From JACPPO01 sp965262505 (lineage in GTDB: Bacteria > Acidobacteriota > Vicinamibacteria > Vicinamibacterales > UBA2999), in assembly GCA_965262505.1 (NCBI GenBank), contig CBDHFM010000020.1, forward strand, positions 1-64,000: 64,000 nt of DNA, written 5' to 3'. Below are positions 1-9,284 of this stretch, piece by piece. Every line of letters starts with the position of its first letter. Positions within the stretch are counted from its first letter, which is position 1. Position numbers and translations under genes: made by a program. The notes under the pieces are model-generated. The model had not been told where the DNA came from, did not search any database, and worked only from the letters and a program-made list of their open reading frames with translations.

Positions 1-1
1 G

Positions 2-1976
2 CGAAAGGGCTACTGGCTCACGGCTCTTGCCGCGGCTGTGCTGCTTGCGGCGTCTTCTGGGACGGCGTATGCGCAGGCCACCATCAGGGCGGATAAAGCG
101 GTGGCCGAGGGCGACAGCGTCACGGTGACCGTGACCCTCAAGGGGATGATCGACGCCGCCCAGGCCGCGGACAATCCCACCGCGGTGGCCACGGCGACCG
201 TGACAGCGGAAATTGCCGCCGGAACTGCCACGGCCACCGCCACCGCGGGTGAGCTAGAAGATATCAACACGGCGCAACTTAGGCCTCGTCGCAACTTTCG
301 CAATTCCGTCGAACGCCACCTTAAGCCCCGTCTCGTACTCTGCAACGCGCACTATCCGGGTGCAGACGCTCCATGACTTGGACGCGGAGGATGAGGTCTT
401 CGATTGGAGTTTCGTTCTGGTGCCCGGTGGCCTTAATGATGCGGACGGCGACACCATCGAAGAAGCGTCAGGTAGCCCAACGACGCTCACCATCGATGAC
501 GACGAGACCCAGTCCTACGACCTGACCTTGGATGACGACGCGGAGCCCGAGGAGGGGGGCGATCCGATCACGGTGACCGTCACCGCGAACCCTGCACACG
601 TCAACGGCTCCGCGGATCTGTCGGTGCAAATTGACAGTCCGCCGACTCTTGCCAGCATCACCGCTCCGGTGACTGCCACCGTCCCCACGCTTAACGAGGG
701 CAATCGTTCGGAGGACATCACCATCACCATGGGCGGGAACGACAAGAACCGTGTCGAAGACACGATCACGGTCTCCGTGTATTCGGGCTCGGCGGGGAAT
801 GCCACGTTGGTTGACGCATTGTCCATCGATATCGAAGACAAGAACGCGCTGCCTGCGGTCGCGATGATGGTGGTCGATAAGGACGGCAAGGCCCTCGACC
901 CGCAACCCATGTCGGTGAAGGAAGGCGAAACCGCCATGGTGGCGGTGATGGTGGTCGACGACAAGGGCAAAGCCATGAACGCCGCAGAGAACCTCACGGT
1001 GGCGTTCATGCCGACCGGCACGGCCGATTCGGCGGACTACACGTTGGTCGGGTCGGCCGACATCAAGATGGCCAAAGGGATGAGCGCTGTCATAAAAATC
1101 GAGGTGCGGTCGGACGAGGATGTCGGCATGGAATCGCTCATGTTCGACGCCGTGGTGTCCGGTGAGAGCGCCAACGGCCCAGGGACCCGCACGAGCGCGG
1201 GTGTGCTGTCGCTGAACATTGAGGACGAGACGACGAAGAAGATTACGCCGAAGGCGAGTGCGGCCGACTACGCGGCGCTCATGGCCGCGATTACGGCGGG
1301 GGGCGGCGACGACGGCGTGAACCCGGGTGACACGGTCACGCTCATGACGAGTGACCTGTTCGATGTGATGGACGGCTACACGGCCAGCTACGGCGTCTCC
1401 GTGGAGGGTGACTCGGCCAGTGCGTCCGCGTCGGGCGATACGGTCACGATCAACGCGCTGATGGCCGGCGAGGCCAAGATCACCGTCACCGGGACGGCGA
1501 GAATGGCATCGTCCTCGCTCATGCCGTCGCAGACCGTGTCGAACGTCGCCGAGCTCACGTTCCCTGTGATGGTGGTTGACACGGAACTGGTGGTCACGCT
1601 GAGCGCCGAGCCCATGGAGATCGCGGCGGGCGGCACGTCGATGATCACCGCGACGGCCAACCGATATGTCACGGTTGGCGACGGCACGGTCAAGATTGAT
1701 CTGACCGTGGTGGGTGACGGCACACTGGATGCCGAGTCGATCATGATCGCGATGGGCGACATGATCGGCTCCGCCACGTTGACGGCCAACGAGTCGGTGA
1801 CCGTGGTGGCCACGGGCAGCGGCGTCAGCGGCCTCATGCAGGTCATGGTGACCGTGACCGACGGGCCGGCGCCGGAGCCGGTGCCAGCGCTGCCGTTGAT
1901 TGCGCAGTGGCTGCTCGGTCTTGGCCTGATGGGTGGCGGCGCGCGGCAGTTGTTTCGGCGGCGGCGTCAGGGCTAG
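2..1976 (+). CDS. Secreted Calx-beta-like repeat protein with VPALP anchor; 5' end outside window, one frameshift
   Basis: Probably a surface adhesin-like protein; this is inferred from architecture only. The frame open at base 2 lies inside a signal peptide (hydrophobic run ending in AYAQA), so the start codon is upstream of the window. It is followed by beta-sandwich repeats rich in VTVTV with acidic blocks such as DIEDKN and NIEDET, typical of Calx-beta calcium-binding domains. The last 35 residues hold VPALP, a hydrophobic helix and the basic tail RRRRQG, the three-part layout of exosortase substrates. The first frame loses similarity after about base 257, and the homologous sequence (ATFAIPSNATL) continues in another frame by about base 290, so one indel lies between. 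Three other secreted proteins in the window end in the same kind of tail. Confidence 0.75.
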
Positions 1977-2126
1977 TCGAGCCCATCGTTCCTGAGAGCC
2001 CGGGGGGGTAATCGGGCAGGGGGGGGACCCGGCGCGTTTGCGTCGGATCCCCACTTTGCTTTTTTGGGCGTCCCCGAGTGTTCTGGTCGTGGAACGGTGC
2101 TCCTAGCTCGTGACCGGCGATTTTTC

Positions 2127-2164
2127 GGCGAGCGGCGCCTCCGGTGTCCGCTCGCCTTTTTTTT
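2127..2164 (+). terminator. Rho-independent terminator
   Basis: A perfect 9-bp stem (GGCGAGCGG at 2127-2135, CCGCTCGCC at 2148-2156) with a 12-nt loop is followed by eight T. It lies about 150 bp after the VPALP-tailed surface protein gene and fits as its terminator. Confidence 0.85.
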
Positions 2165-2834
2165 GTTCGGAGCCACGACCCCCTCACCGCGTTGATTCCG
2201 CAGATGGGGTCCGGCTGGTGCTGCGGGTGTCCCCGGCGGTCCCGCCTTGCTGGTCAGCTCGTCCTCTTTCCGGTTCTGGTCGCCTCACGGAGATCGGCGG
2301 CTCAGTGGCCGCTCCAGCGCCACGCCCGGATCCAGGAACGCGTGAAGCCGTCCGGGAGAGTCCAGGGGCATCGGACACCACGTGTGGGTAAGATTGTGGG
2401 TAACGGGAGGCGTGGCGGGGGCGGATCGATCGAGCGCAGCGCCATCCGCGGCCGCCGCGACGAACTCGGGCTCGACGGCGCCTCCCGCGTCACGCAGGCC
2501 GAGGCCAGCGGGTTCTTCCCTCATTCGCGCGCCTGAGCTGGCGGCGACCGTCTGGTCGAGACGCGCCACGCCGGGGACGTGCTGGCCAGCGCTGCCGGCG
2601 TGGTTGTGCCCTACGACGTGATCACCGGAGGCCACACGATCCCGCGGCGCGTCGCCGCCATGGGAGCCGCGACGGCAGCGGTGGGACGCGAGTGGATCGG
2701 CGTCGGCGTCACGACGGGTTCCGGGGTGGTCACGCTGGCGCTCAGGCCGGGGCCGTCCACGGACGGCTTTCTTGGTCCGGCAGGGTCCCGTTCAGAGAGA
2801 GGGGTACAACGAGGGAAGCGAACGCTGGGGCTGG
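2165..2834. other. Stretch without an intact gene; traces of integrase sequence
   Basis: No convincing complete gene is visible. On the plus strand near 2425-2515 a frame reads SIERSAIRGRRDELGLD, which resembles the N-terminal domain of the P4-type integrases that follow, so this is probably the remains of another one. From about 2697 the sequence belongs to a roughly 300-bp repeat with an inverted copy near 38 kb. Confidence 0.35.
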
Positions 2835-2996
2835 TCAATAAGCCATGTATTCTGAAGCAGTTGCACGCGATCGGCGGCGACCATCTCCGTAACGGCCGGC
2901 CGTGGCCACGTTGCGCACGAAGGCTGGCGTGAGTGCATGTTCAAGCCGCCGGCCTGGGGGTCTCGGTTCGCGTGGGTGTGTCGGGAGCGTCATGAC
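2697..2996. repeat. Dispersed repeat, copy 1 (inverted copy at 38025-38326, partial copy at 7098-7175)
   Basis: The sequence is nearly the same as the minus strand of 38025-38326. It contains a small hairpin (GCCGTCC, AC, GGACGGC), a conserved GGGGTACAACGAGGG block and the beginning of an integrase frame. A shorter derivative with the hairpin and GGGGTACAACGAGGG is at 7098-7175, next to another integrase. The repeat seems to travel with integrase 5' ends. Confidence 0.75.
2835..2993 (-). pseudogene. P4-type integrase, N-terminal fragment
   Basis: A 52-codon frame contains LTPAFVRNVATAGRYGDG, which matches the start of the neighbouring integrases (LTAGFVRTVAPGRYCDG and LSAAFVRNAPVGRHCDG). The similarity stops right after the GDG and the frame ends soon after. 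It is a leftover N-terminus with no catalytic domain and lies within the dispersed repeat. Confidence 0.55.
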
Positions 2997-3661
2997 CGTC
3001 GATCCTCCTCTCGTCTGATGCCGGGAACGGAACCATTGTACACAGCCGGACGAGGCGTCCCGTTCAAATAGGCCGCCCAGTCGCCCATGAGCCGCCGCCG
3101 GCGCTCGAACAGGTCCGAGCGGGCATAGGCCGCTTCGACCGTGTTCTGCACGACGTGCGCCAGCGCCGCCTCGATGACCTCGCGCGGATGGTCGGTCTCC
3201 TCGGCCGCCCAGTCTCGGAAGGTGGACCGGAAGCCGTGCGGCACGGCTGCGATCCCCTGCTGCTGGAGGAGCCGGCGCAGCCGTTTGTCGGCCAGCGGCG
3301 CCCCGTCCCGCCCGGGAAACACGAGCGGCCCGTCGCCACGCGTCCGCGCCGCCTCGAGGATCTCCACCGTGCGCTCCGGTAGTGGGACCCGGTGCGGGCG
3401 CTTCGCCTTCATGCGCGCGGCCGGGATGGTCCACACGGCGGCGGCGGCGTCGATCTCGGTCCACGCGGCCCCGCGGACCTCGCCCCACCGCGCCGCCGTC
3501 AGCACGAGAAACTCGAACGCCAGCCTGACGATCTCGGCCGCCCCGGATGCTCGCACCCGTGCGAGAGCTGCCGGCACGTCCTGGTGCGCGAGCGCCCGCA
3601 TGTGCTCGACCGTTACTTGCTGCGGTCCGAGGACTGGCCCGATGCGGTCGCACGGGTTGTC
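2990..3661 (-). pseudogene. P4-type integrase, C-terminal half (split by the 3.6 kb element)
   Basis: This is the catalytic half of a tyrosine site-specific recombinase. It has the first Arg region (AARWGEVRGA), the box HGFRSTFRDWAAE (HxxR), ALAHVVQN, and the nucleophile region AAYARSDLFERRR. It opens abruptly at the codons for DNPCDR with no start codon. The N-terminal half lies at 7232-7838 on the same strand. Joining 7838-7232 to 3645-2990 gives 1263 nt, exactly 421 codons including the stop, with CGC (Arg) restored across the join. The gene was therefore intact until an element inserted at this point. Confidence 0.9.
3646..3661 (+). repeat. Left 16-bp direct repeat (putative attL core)
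   Basis: GGTCGCACGGGTTGTC, identical to 7232-7247; the bases just outside differ (C before, A after), so the repeat is exactly 16 bp. An intact single copy of the same 16-mer lies inside another integrase gene at 8466-8481 (opposite strand sense). Confidence 0.85.
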
Positions 3662-3793
3662 AATATATGAAGTCCGGCGATGTTCTGTGTGGTCCGTAGA
3701 GAGCCTTAAGTGACTGTGTAAAAGGCTATTACTACTCATCCGTGCCCGCCTGCCCGCCCTTGAACGTCCCGCGAAATCCAGCCCATACCGAGA

Positions 3794-3805
3794 TATAATG
3801 AGGGT
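3794..3805 (+). promoter_or_regulatory. Minus-10 box abutting the integrase start
   Basis: TATAAT at 3794-3799 is followed by GAGGG and then ATG at 3806 (TATAATGAGGGTATG). The split integrase at 7838 (minus strand) has almost the same arrangement (TACAATGAGGGTATG). If TATAAT is the minus-10 element, transcription would begin at or next to the start codon, giving a leaderless or nearly leaderless mRNA. No clear minus-35 box is visible. Confidence 0.5.
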
Positions 3806-5071
3806 ATGTACGATGGCACGCAGCGCGCCGGCATACCGCGGAAACTCAAGCCCCGCGGCCAACATCCCGACAAGCGACTCTCGGCCGCGTTCGTCCGCAA
3901 CGCGCCGGTCGGAAGGCACTGTGACGGGAACGGACTCTACCTCGTCGTCAAGCCCACCGGCACCCGCAGCTGGATCCAGCGCATCGCGATCCGCGGCCGG
4001 CGGCGCGACATCGGACTCGGCAGCGTCCGGTTGGTCCCGCTCGCCGAGGCCCGCGAGAAGGCCGTCGTCAACCGCAAGCTCGCCCGCGACGGCGGAGACC
4101 CGCTCGCCGACCGCCGCCGCGCCAAGCGCATACCCCTGTTCGCCGCCGCCGCCGAACGCGTCTGGAACCAGCTGCGGCAGGGCTGGCGCCACCCGCGGCA
4201 CGCCCGCGACTGGTGGCGGAGCTTCGAGAACTATGTCCTCCCCCGCATCGGCCAACGGCCCGTCTCCGAGGTGACGGCCGCCGACGTGCTGGAGATCCTC
4301 GAGCCCATCTGGCACAGCAAGCCGAAGACCGCGCGGCGGTTGCGCCAGCGCATCCGCGCCGTGCTGGAGTGGGCCGTCGCGCTGGAGCATCGTGCGGATA
4401 ACCCTTGCGACCGGCTCGGGCCGGTGCTCGGCCCGCACGATCTGGCCGTTCGCCACTTCCGGGCGCTGCCCCACGCCGAGGCCGCGGCGGCGGTCGCGGC
4501 GGTGCACGGCTCGCGGACGCTGCCGGCCCTCAAGCTGGCGTTCGAGTTCCTCGTGTTGACGGCTGGGCGCTCGGGCGAGGTGCGCGGGGCGCTGTGGGCC
4601 GAGGTGGACACGTCAGCCCACGTGTGGACCGTGCCGGCCACGCGGATGAAGGCGAAGCGGGAGCACCGGGTCCCGCTCTGCGGCCGGGCGGTCGAGATTC
4701 TCGACGCCGCGCGGACGCTCGGCGACGGCGACAGCCCGCTCGTGTTCCCCGGCCCGCGCGGCAGGCCCCTGTCCCACACGCCGCTCTACACCGTCTTCAA
4801 GGAGCACGGAATCGCCGCCGTGCCACATGGCTTCCGATCCAGCTTCCGGGACTGGGCGGCCGAGAAGACCGACCACCCGCGCGAGGTCGTCGAGGCGGCT
4901 CTGGCCCATGTGGTGCAGAACCAGGTCGAGGCGGCCTACGCCCGTTCGGACCTGTTCGAGCGGCGGCGGATTCTGATGAACGACTGGGAAGCCTATCTCG
5001 CCGACACACACCCTCATCGCCCGACCGTGGAACCAGCGGAACACGAACTCGCCGGAACCGCAGCATCTTGA
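3806..5071 (+). CDS. P4-type tyrosine integrase of the 3.6 kb element
   Basis: A full-length 421-residue integrase that would catalyse site-specific insertion and excision of its element. The N-terminal DUF4102-like arm-binding part (about residues 20-95) has LSAAFVRNAPVGRHCDGNGL and TRSWIQRIAIRGRRR. A SAM-like core-binding domain follows (about 105-205), then the catalytic domain with AGRSGEVRGA (Arg), HGFRSSFRDWAAE (HxxR), ALAHVVQN and the Tyr of AAYARSD. It starts 145 bp inside the left direct repeat, the usual place for an element-encoded integrase. Its own DNPCDR codons (4397-4412) differ from the 16-bp target at two synonymous positions. The start is chosen because it follows GAGGGT and matches the spacing seen in the split integrase. 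Confidence 0.93.
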   Translation: MYDGTQRAGIPRKLKPRGQHPDKRLSAAFVRNAPVGRHCDGNGLYLVVKPTGTRSWIQRIAIRGRRRDIGLGSVRLVPLAEAREKAVVNRKLARDGGDPLADRRRAKRIPLFAAAAERVWNQLRQGWRHPRHARDWWRSFENYVLPRIGQRPVSEVTAADVLEILEPIWHSKPKTARRLRQRIRAVLEWAVALEHRADNPCDRLGPVLGPHDLAVRHFRALPHAEAAAAVAAVHGSRTLPALKLAFEFLVLTAGRSGEVRGALWAEVDTSAHVWTVPATRMKAKREHRVPLCGRAVEILDAARTLGDGDSPLVFPGPRGRPLSHTPLYTVFKEHGIAAVPHGFRSSFRDWAAEKTDHPREVVEAALAHVVQNQVEAAYARSDLFERRRILMNDWEAYLADTHPHRPTVEPAEHELAGTAAS

Positions 5072-5291
5072 CCACGAGTGAACCCGATCCGATCCTGCTC
5101 CTCTGCTCGACCACACACCGCCCCCAACAAGTCAGTCGGGCAGAGATCGCGAACGGGCATCAGGTGCAGTACGGATCGGGCGGAGAAGGACATCGAGCGG
5201 GACGACGAACATGAGAAGATCCCGGAGAGCGACGACGGCGATCCGGGCGGCGGGGAGCAAGAGTCGGACGGCACGATCAGAAGACACAGAA

Positions 5292-5350
5292 CTGGCTCCT
5301 GTCATCCGTTAGATGGCAGGAGCCAGCATACTCCTTGTGTACACAAGGAG
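5292..5350. promoter_or_regulatory. Two adjacent palindromes
   Basis: A hairpin has arms CTGGCTCCTG (5292-5301) and CAGGAGCCAG (5317-5326), with CAT/ATG pairing extending it. Four bases later comes a perfect 20-bp palindrome with half-site CTCCTTGTGT (5331-5350). There is no T-run, so it is not a typical terminator. It could be an operator, an excisionase or integrase arm region, or a structured RNA between the integrase and the cargo gene. Confidence 0.55.
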
Positions 5351-5620
5351 ACTGGCGAGTGGCTCCGCCCCCTCGACCCCCGGACGAAGATGCGGCGCGA
5401 ACTGCGCCGGTTCAGACCCGCCGTCGATGCGGCCGTTGCCGGGCCGCGCGCCGGCAGGGTCATGAGCGCCGGGTGACCCCGGGCGTCCAGCAGCGCACTA
5501 TCGGCGTGCGCGCTGTCGTCGGTTCGCGGGCCGACCACGCGCTATGCGCCAGTTCCGGCGGCCCGTGGCGGCGTGCAGGCCCCGGAATCCGAACCGCCTA
5601 GCGTAGAATCGGCTGGAAGC

Positions 5621-5743
5621 ATGCGCTTTGCATGGAGCGCAGGGGCGATCGTGGCTGCCGTCGGCGTGGGCGCTTGCGCGACGGACGCGGACGTGTGCGC
5701 CATGCTCTTCGGCGGTGCCGAGGCTGCAAGCGGGCGTGGATGA
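5621..5743 (+). CDS. Possible 40-residue lipoprotein-like peptide
   Basis: A short ATG frame reads as a hydrophobic leader ending in GVGAC, which resembles a lipobox with its Cys, followed by a 20-residue tail. It may be a small lipoprotein or the start of a decayed one. No ribosome-binding site is convincing; only the lipobox-like pattern supports it. Confidence 0.25.
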   Translation: MRFAWSAGAIVAAVGVGACATDADVCAMLFGGAEAASGRG

Positions 5744-5817
5744 TGGCGCGCCGCTGGACGGAGAGCGAGGACACGGAATTCCTGCGCCGTGAATTGCGGA
5801 GGCGAGTGGATGGATGA
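5739..5817 (+). CDS. Possible 25-residue leader peptide overlapping the nuclease start
   Basis: The frame MMARRWTESEDTEFLRRE continues for 25 residues in all, is strongly charged, and ends with TGA overlapping the ATG at 5810 of the nuclease gene. It could give translational coupling or be a chance frame. It has no recognised family. Confidence 0.25.
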
Positions 5818-6850
5818 GTTCAAGATATGGGCGCTTGAGGACGCGTCCTCGGTCGTGGAGTTGGAGTCCCAACGCCAGATGGAAGCGGAGTCCCTTCTCG
5901 AGGACACGCTCGTCGCGAACCCCGACTTGCTGATGCCGGGCCTCAAGCTGGTCGGCAGGCAGACGCCGACCGCGGGCGGGCCGCTCGACCTGCTGGGAGT
6001 GGACAGATACGGCAGGCTCTCGCTGTTCGAATTGAAGCGTGGCACCCTTACCCGCGACGCGGTGGCGCAGGTGATCGACTACGCGGCCGACCTTGAAGCC
6101 ATGGATCTGGCCGAGCTGGCGGCCCTGCTGGCCAGGGAGTCGGGCGAGCGCGGCATCGACGAGATCGAGGACCTGGAGGAATGGTACGGACAACGGTTTG
6201 GCGAACAGGAGTTGACTTCGTTGAGGCCGCTGCGCATGTTCCTGGTCGGCCTGGGCGCCGACGAGAGAGCAGAGCGAATGGTGGACTTCCTCGCCAACAA
6301 CAGCGGCATGGACATCTCGCTCATCACCTTCCACGGTTTCGCATACGGGGGGAAGACGCTCTTCGCCAGACGGGTGCATGTGGAAGGAGTAGCGGACCCG
6401 GAGTTACCCTCGGTGAGCGGATACGTGAGCGTGGCAAAGAGGAGAGCGCGGCTCGACAAGCGCGTTGAAGAATCTGGCGTGACCGAGCTGTTCGGCGCCG
6501 TGCGAGACATGTTCCGAGCGAACTGGCCAGATTCCAAGATGCGCCCAGGATCCTATGGACTCAGTGTCAAGCTTCAGCGACGGTCGTATGCTCGCATTGG
6601 TGTCGGCGAGAACGGGGAAGTTCGGATCGTGTTTTTCCCTCGTGCCAAGACCCTGTGCCCCGATGAGTTCAAGCAACCCGTTGAGGCGATTTCCCACACG
6701 ACATGGCCTCCGGACCGCGACCCGCTTGGAGACGCCGACGCGGAGATTCACTTCAGGCTGACCGCCGAGGATTGGGAGACTCACAAGGAGACGTTGACGA
6801 GGCTCGCTCGGGCTGTCTATGAGGCTCACGAGGCGCATGCGGCCAAGTAG
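5810..6850 (+). CDS. NucS/DUF91-like PD-(D/E)XK nuclease
   Basis: A 346-residue cytoplasmic protein that is probably a DNA nuclease carried as cargo by the integrative element. The N-terminal domain has the order expected for this fold: an early Glu in ESLLEDTLVANPDLL, the Asp of GGPLDLLGVD, and the ELK of LFELKRGTLTRDAVAQ, followed by the helix with IDYAADL. The second half (about residues 170-346) is a separate domain with no recognised motif. GGAGG at 5798-5802 supports the start at MDEFKIW. It is the only substantial gene besides the integrase between the direct repeats, so a role in defence or competition between elements is plausible but inferred. Confidence 0.7.
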   Translation: MDEFKIWALEDASSVVELESQRQMEAESLLEDTLVANPDLLMPGLKLVGRQTPTAGGPLDLLGVDRYGRLSLFELKRGTLTRDAVAQVIDYAADLEAMDLAELAALLARESGERGIDEIEDLEEWYGQRFGEQELTSLRPLRMFLVGLGADERAERMVDFLANNSGMDISLITFHGFAYGGKTLFARRVHVEGVADPELPSVSGYVSVAKRRARLDKRVEESGVTELFGAVRDMFRANWPDSKMRPGSYGLSVKLQRRSYARIGVGENGEVRIVFFPRAKTLCPDEFKQPVEAISHTTWPPDRDPLGDADAEIHFRLTAEDWETHKETLTRLARAVYEAHEAHAAK

Positions 6851-7097
6851 GGCGTCGAGCCGGTTCCCGCCGTCCGCGGCCGGTGTCGTGGACGGCTCCC
6901 GGCGAACGCGCGTGGATAGCCTCTGCGAGCGGCGTGTCAAGGCGCTGGCGCGCCTCCTACGCTCCGCTCCGGCCCCAGGGTGACACACCGCTCGCGCCGG
7001 CTCAGGGCTGATTATGGCCGTCCGTATCCGGCCGGCCATCGACCACTAATCGGCCTCGACTTCGGCGGACTCGGCGGCTGATGTCCCCGACAACTTG
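6851..7097. other. Non-coding stretch in the element
   Basis: No gene is supported here. The region has several short GC-rich inverted repeats (for example around CGTGGACGGC) but no clear terminator. Confidence 0.4.
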
Positions 7098-7175
7098 ACG
7101 CGGGGCCGTCCGTGGACGGCTTCGGCGGCCCGGTAGATTCCAGTTCAGGAAGAGGGGTACAACGAGGGTATCGCG
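7098..7175. repeat. Dispersed repeat, partial copy
   Basis: It shares the GCCGTCCGTGGACGGC hairpin and GGGGTACAACGAGGG with the repeats at 2697-2996 and 38025-38326, but the intervening sequence has diverged or been deleted. Confidence 0.6.
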
Positions 7176-7228
7176 AACGCCATTCATGGAATAACTTTAT
7201 CTATATCAATAACTTGCAGAAACATGCA

Positions 7229-7838
7229 GAAGGTCGCACGGGTTGTCGCTGCGGTACTCCATCGCCACGGCCCACTCCAGCACCGCCCGGATCCGCTCAC
7301 GCACACGCCGCGCGGTCTGCGCCTTCACGTGCCAGACCGGCGTGAGCACCTCCAGCACCTCAGCGCTCGTCACGTCGGACACCGGCCGTGCGCCAATCCG
7401 GGGAAAGGCGTAGCGCTCCAGGCTCGTCCACCAGCTCTGCGGGTGCCGGCCGTTCCGCCAGCCGGCCCGTTTCTGGTCCAGCACGCGGCGGGCCGCCTCC
7501 GCAAACGTCGGCGTCCCCTCCGCGCGGCGCTTCTCCGCGAGCGGGTCACCCCCCTCGCGGGCCAGCTTGCGGTTGACCCGCGCTGTCTCGCGCGCCTCGG
7601 CGAGCGGGACGAGCGCCACGCTGCCGAGCCCAAGGTCACGGCGGCGACCGTGGATCACGAGCCGCTGGACCCAGCTCCGGGTGCCGGACGGCTGGACGTA
7701 GAGATACAACCCCTGGCCATCGCAGTATCGTCCGGGCGCGACGGTCCGTACGAAGCCGGCCGTCAGCCGCTTGTCGGGATGGCGGCCTCGGGGCTTGGTC
7801 CGTCGCGGCAGGTGCAGCGTCTGTGTAGCGCTATTCAT
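7229..7838 (-). pseudogene. P4-type integrase, N-terminal half (split by the 3.6 kb element)
   Basis: The first 202 codons of the interrupted integrase, with the arm-binding domain (LTAGFVRTVAPGRYCDGQGL, GTRSWVQRLVIHGRRR) and the core-binding domain ending MEYRSDNPCD. After the 16-bp repeat (7232-7247) the frame runs into element sequence and stops within a few codons. The rest of the gene is at 2990-3645. The start at 7838 is chosen because GAGGGT precedes ATG and the upstream extension is not conserved. Confidence 0.9.
7232..7247 (+). repeat. Right 16-bp direct repeat (putative attR core)
   Basis: Identical to 3646-3661; the flanking bases differ (A before, G after). Confidence 0.85.
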
Positions 7839-7979
7839 ACCCTCATTGTATAGGGGATGTTGATGGACCGCAAAGGATGTTGTGAGCGGATCAGGAAGCT
7901 CGTAAGGTGTCATAAATAGTTATTACTACACCGTTTATTCAACATACTGCACGAGAACGCATGTTGGATGATCCTGTGA

Positions 7980-9119
7980 GGCCGTAGTGGAGATGGCAAC
8001 GGCCTCTACTTGACCGTGCAACCCACGGGCACGCGAAGTTGGATCCAGCGGATCGTGATCCGTGGCCGCCGCCGCGACGTGGGGCTCGGCGGCTTTCCGC
8101 TCGTCTCGCTCAAGGAGGCGCGCGACCAAGCGTTCGCCAACCGCAAGGCGGCGCGCCAAGGCGGCGACCCGGTCGCGGACAGGCAGCGTCCCGACACCGT
8201 GCCCACCTTCGCCGCCGCGGCTGAGCGGGTCTGGACGGACAAGCACCCCGGCTGGCGCCACCCCCGGCACGCTCATGACTGGATGTCGAGCCTGACGCGG
8301 CACGTCCTCCCGCACATCGGCGACACGCCGGTATCGAGCGTCAGCAGCGCCGACGTGCTGGATACGCTGCGGCACATCTGGCACATCCGGCCCGAGACCG
8401 CGCGCCGCGTTCGCCAGCGGATCAGCGCCGTGCTGGACTGGGCCGTGGCGATGGAGTACCGCAGCGACAACCCGTGCGACCGGCTCGGCCCGGTCCTCGG
8501 CCCGCAACAGGACCTCGTCGAGCACATGCGCGCGCTCCCGCACGGCGAGGTGGCGGCGGCGATCCGAACGATGGGGGAGTCGGGGGCGACACCGGTCGTC
8601 AAGCTGGCGTTCGAGTTTCTGGTGCTGACGGCGGCGCGGTCGGGCGAAGTGCGCGGCGCGCGGTGGGCCGAGATCGACCTGCGGGCCGGCGTGTGGACGA
8701 TCCCCGCCGGGCGTATGAAGTCCAAGCGCGAGCACCGGGTCCCGCTGTGCGGACGGGCGGTGAAGATGCTCCGTGCGGCGCGGCCGCTCGGCGATGGCCG
8801 CGGGCCGCTCGTGTTCCCCAGCCAGGGCGGCAAGCCGATCAGCATCACGCGGCTGCCGCGGCTGCTTCAGAACCTGAAGGTGGCCGCCGTGCCGCACGGA
8901 TTCCGGTCATCGTTCCGGGACTGGGCCGCGGAACAGACGAATCATCCGCGTGAGGTGGTCGAGGCGGCGCTCGCGCACGTGGTGGCCAACCAGACCGAGG
9001 CGGCCTACGCCCGGTCGGACCTGTTCGAGCGCCGGCGGCGGCTGATGGACGAGTGGGCGACCTATCTGAGTGGGGAGCACAGAGGCGATGGCGCGACGGC
9101 GGTGACAGATTCCCGGTAG
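7980..9119 (+). pseudogene. P4-type integrase lacking its first ~40 residues
   Basis: The frame is similar to full-length integrases from GRSGDGNGLYL onward, but an in-frame TGA at 7977-7979 replaces the expected N-terminus (the KPRGRHPDKRL and FVR region). The catalytic half is intact: AARSGEVRGA, HGFRSSFRDWAAE, ALAHVVAN and AAYARSDLFERRR. A TTG at 8010 could start a 369-residue product lacking part of the arm-binding domain, so weak activity cannot be excluded. It contains an intact copy of the 16-bp target (8466-8481) used by the 3.6 kb element. Loss of the 5' end fits recombination among these related integrases. Confidence 0.8.
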
Positions 9120-9284
9120 ACGAGGGGGTGGCACCGATCACAGCGAATCTGCTACCGAGCGACGTTGGCTCTCCAGTGCAGAGGTCGCAGGTTGGAGATC
9201 AGGTCACTCCCCCCGGCCGCAACCGGGACACTCTGGACACTCTGATCGATGTCCCATCCGTGGAAGGGGTGGTACACTGCAGGT

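Larger units (their letters stand above)
3646..7247. mobile_element. Integrative element inserted in an integrase gene (integrase + NucS-like nuclease)
   Basis: The element is bounded by 16-bp direct repeats GGTCGCACGGGTTGTC at 3646-3661 and 7232-7247. These read GACAACCCGTGCGACC on the coding strand and encode DNPCD of the interrupted integrase. Inside lie a complete integrase starting 145 bp from the left repeat, two palindromes, two very small frames and a nuclease-like gene. A single integrase beside one end fits a small genomic island or satellite. The repeats are either att cores or a target duplication. The interrupted gene is restored in frame when the element is removed with one repeat. 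Confidence 0.85.

Noticed and set aside
468..2054. Long antisense frame opposite the Calx-beta protein
   Set aside because: Composition (His/Arg-rich) is that of a shadow frame in GC-rich DNA; the sense strand has a clear secreted protein.
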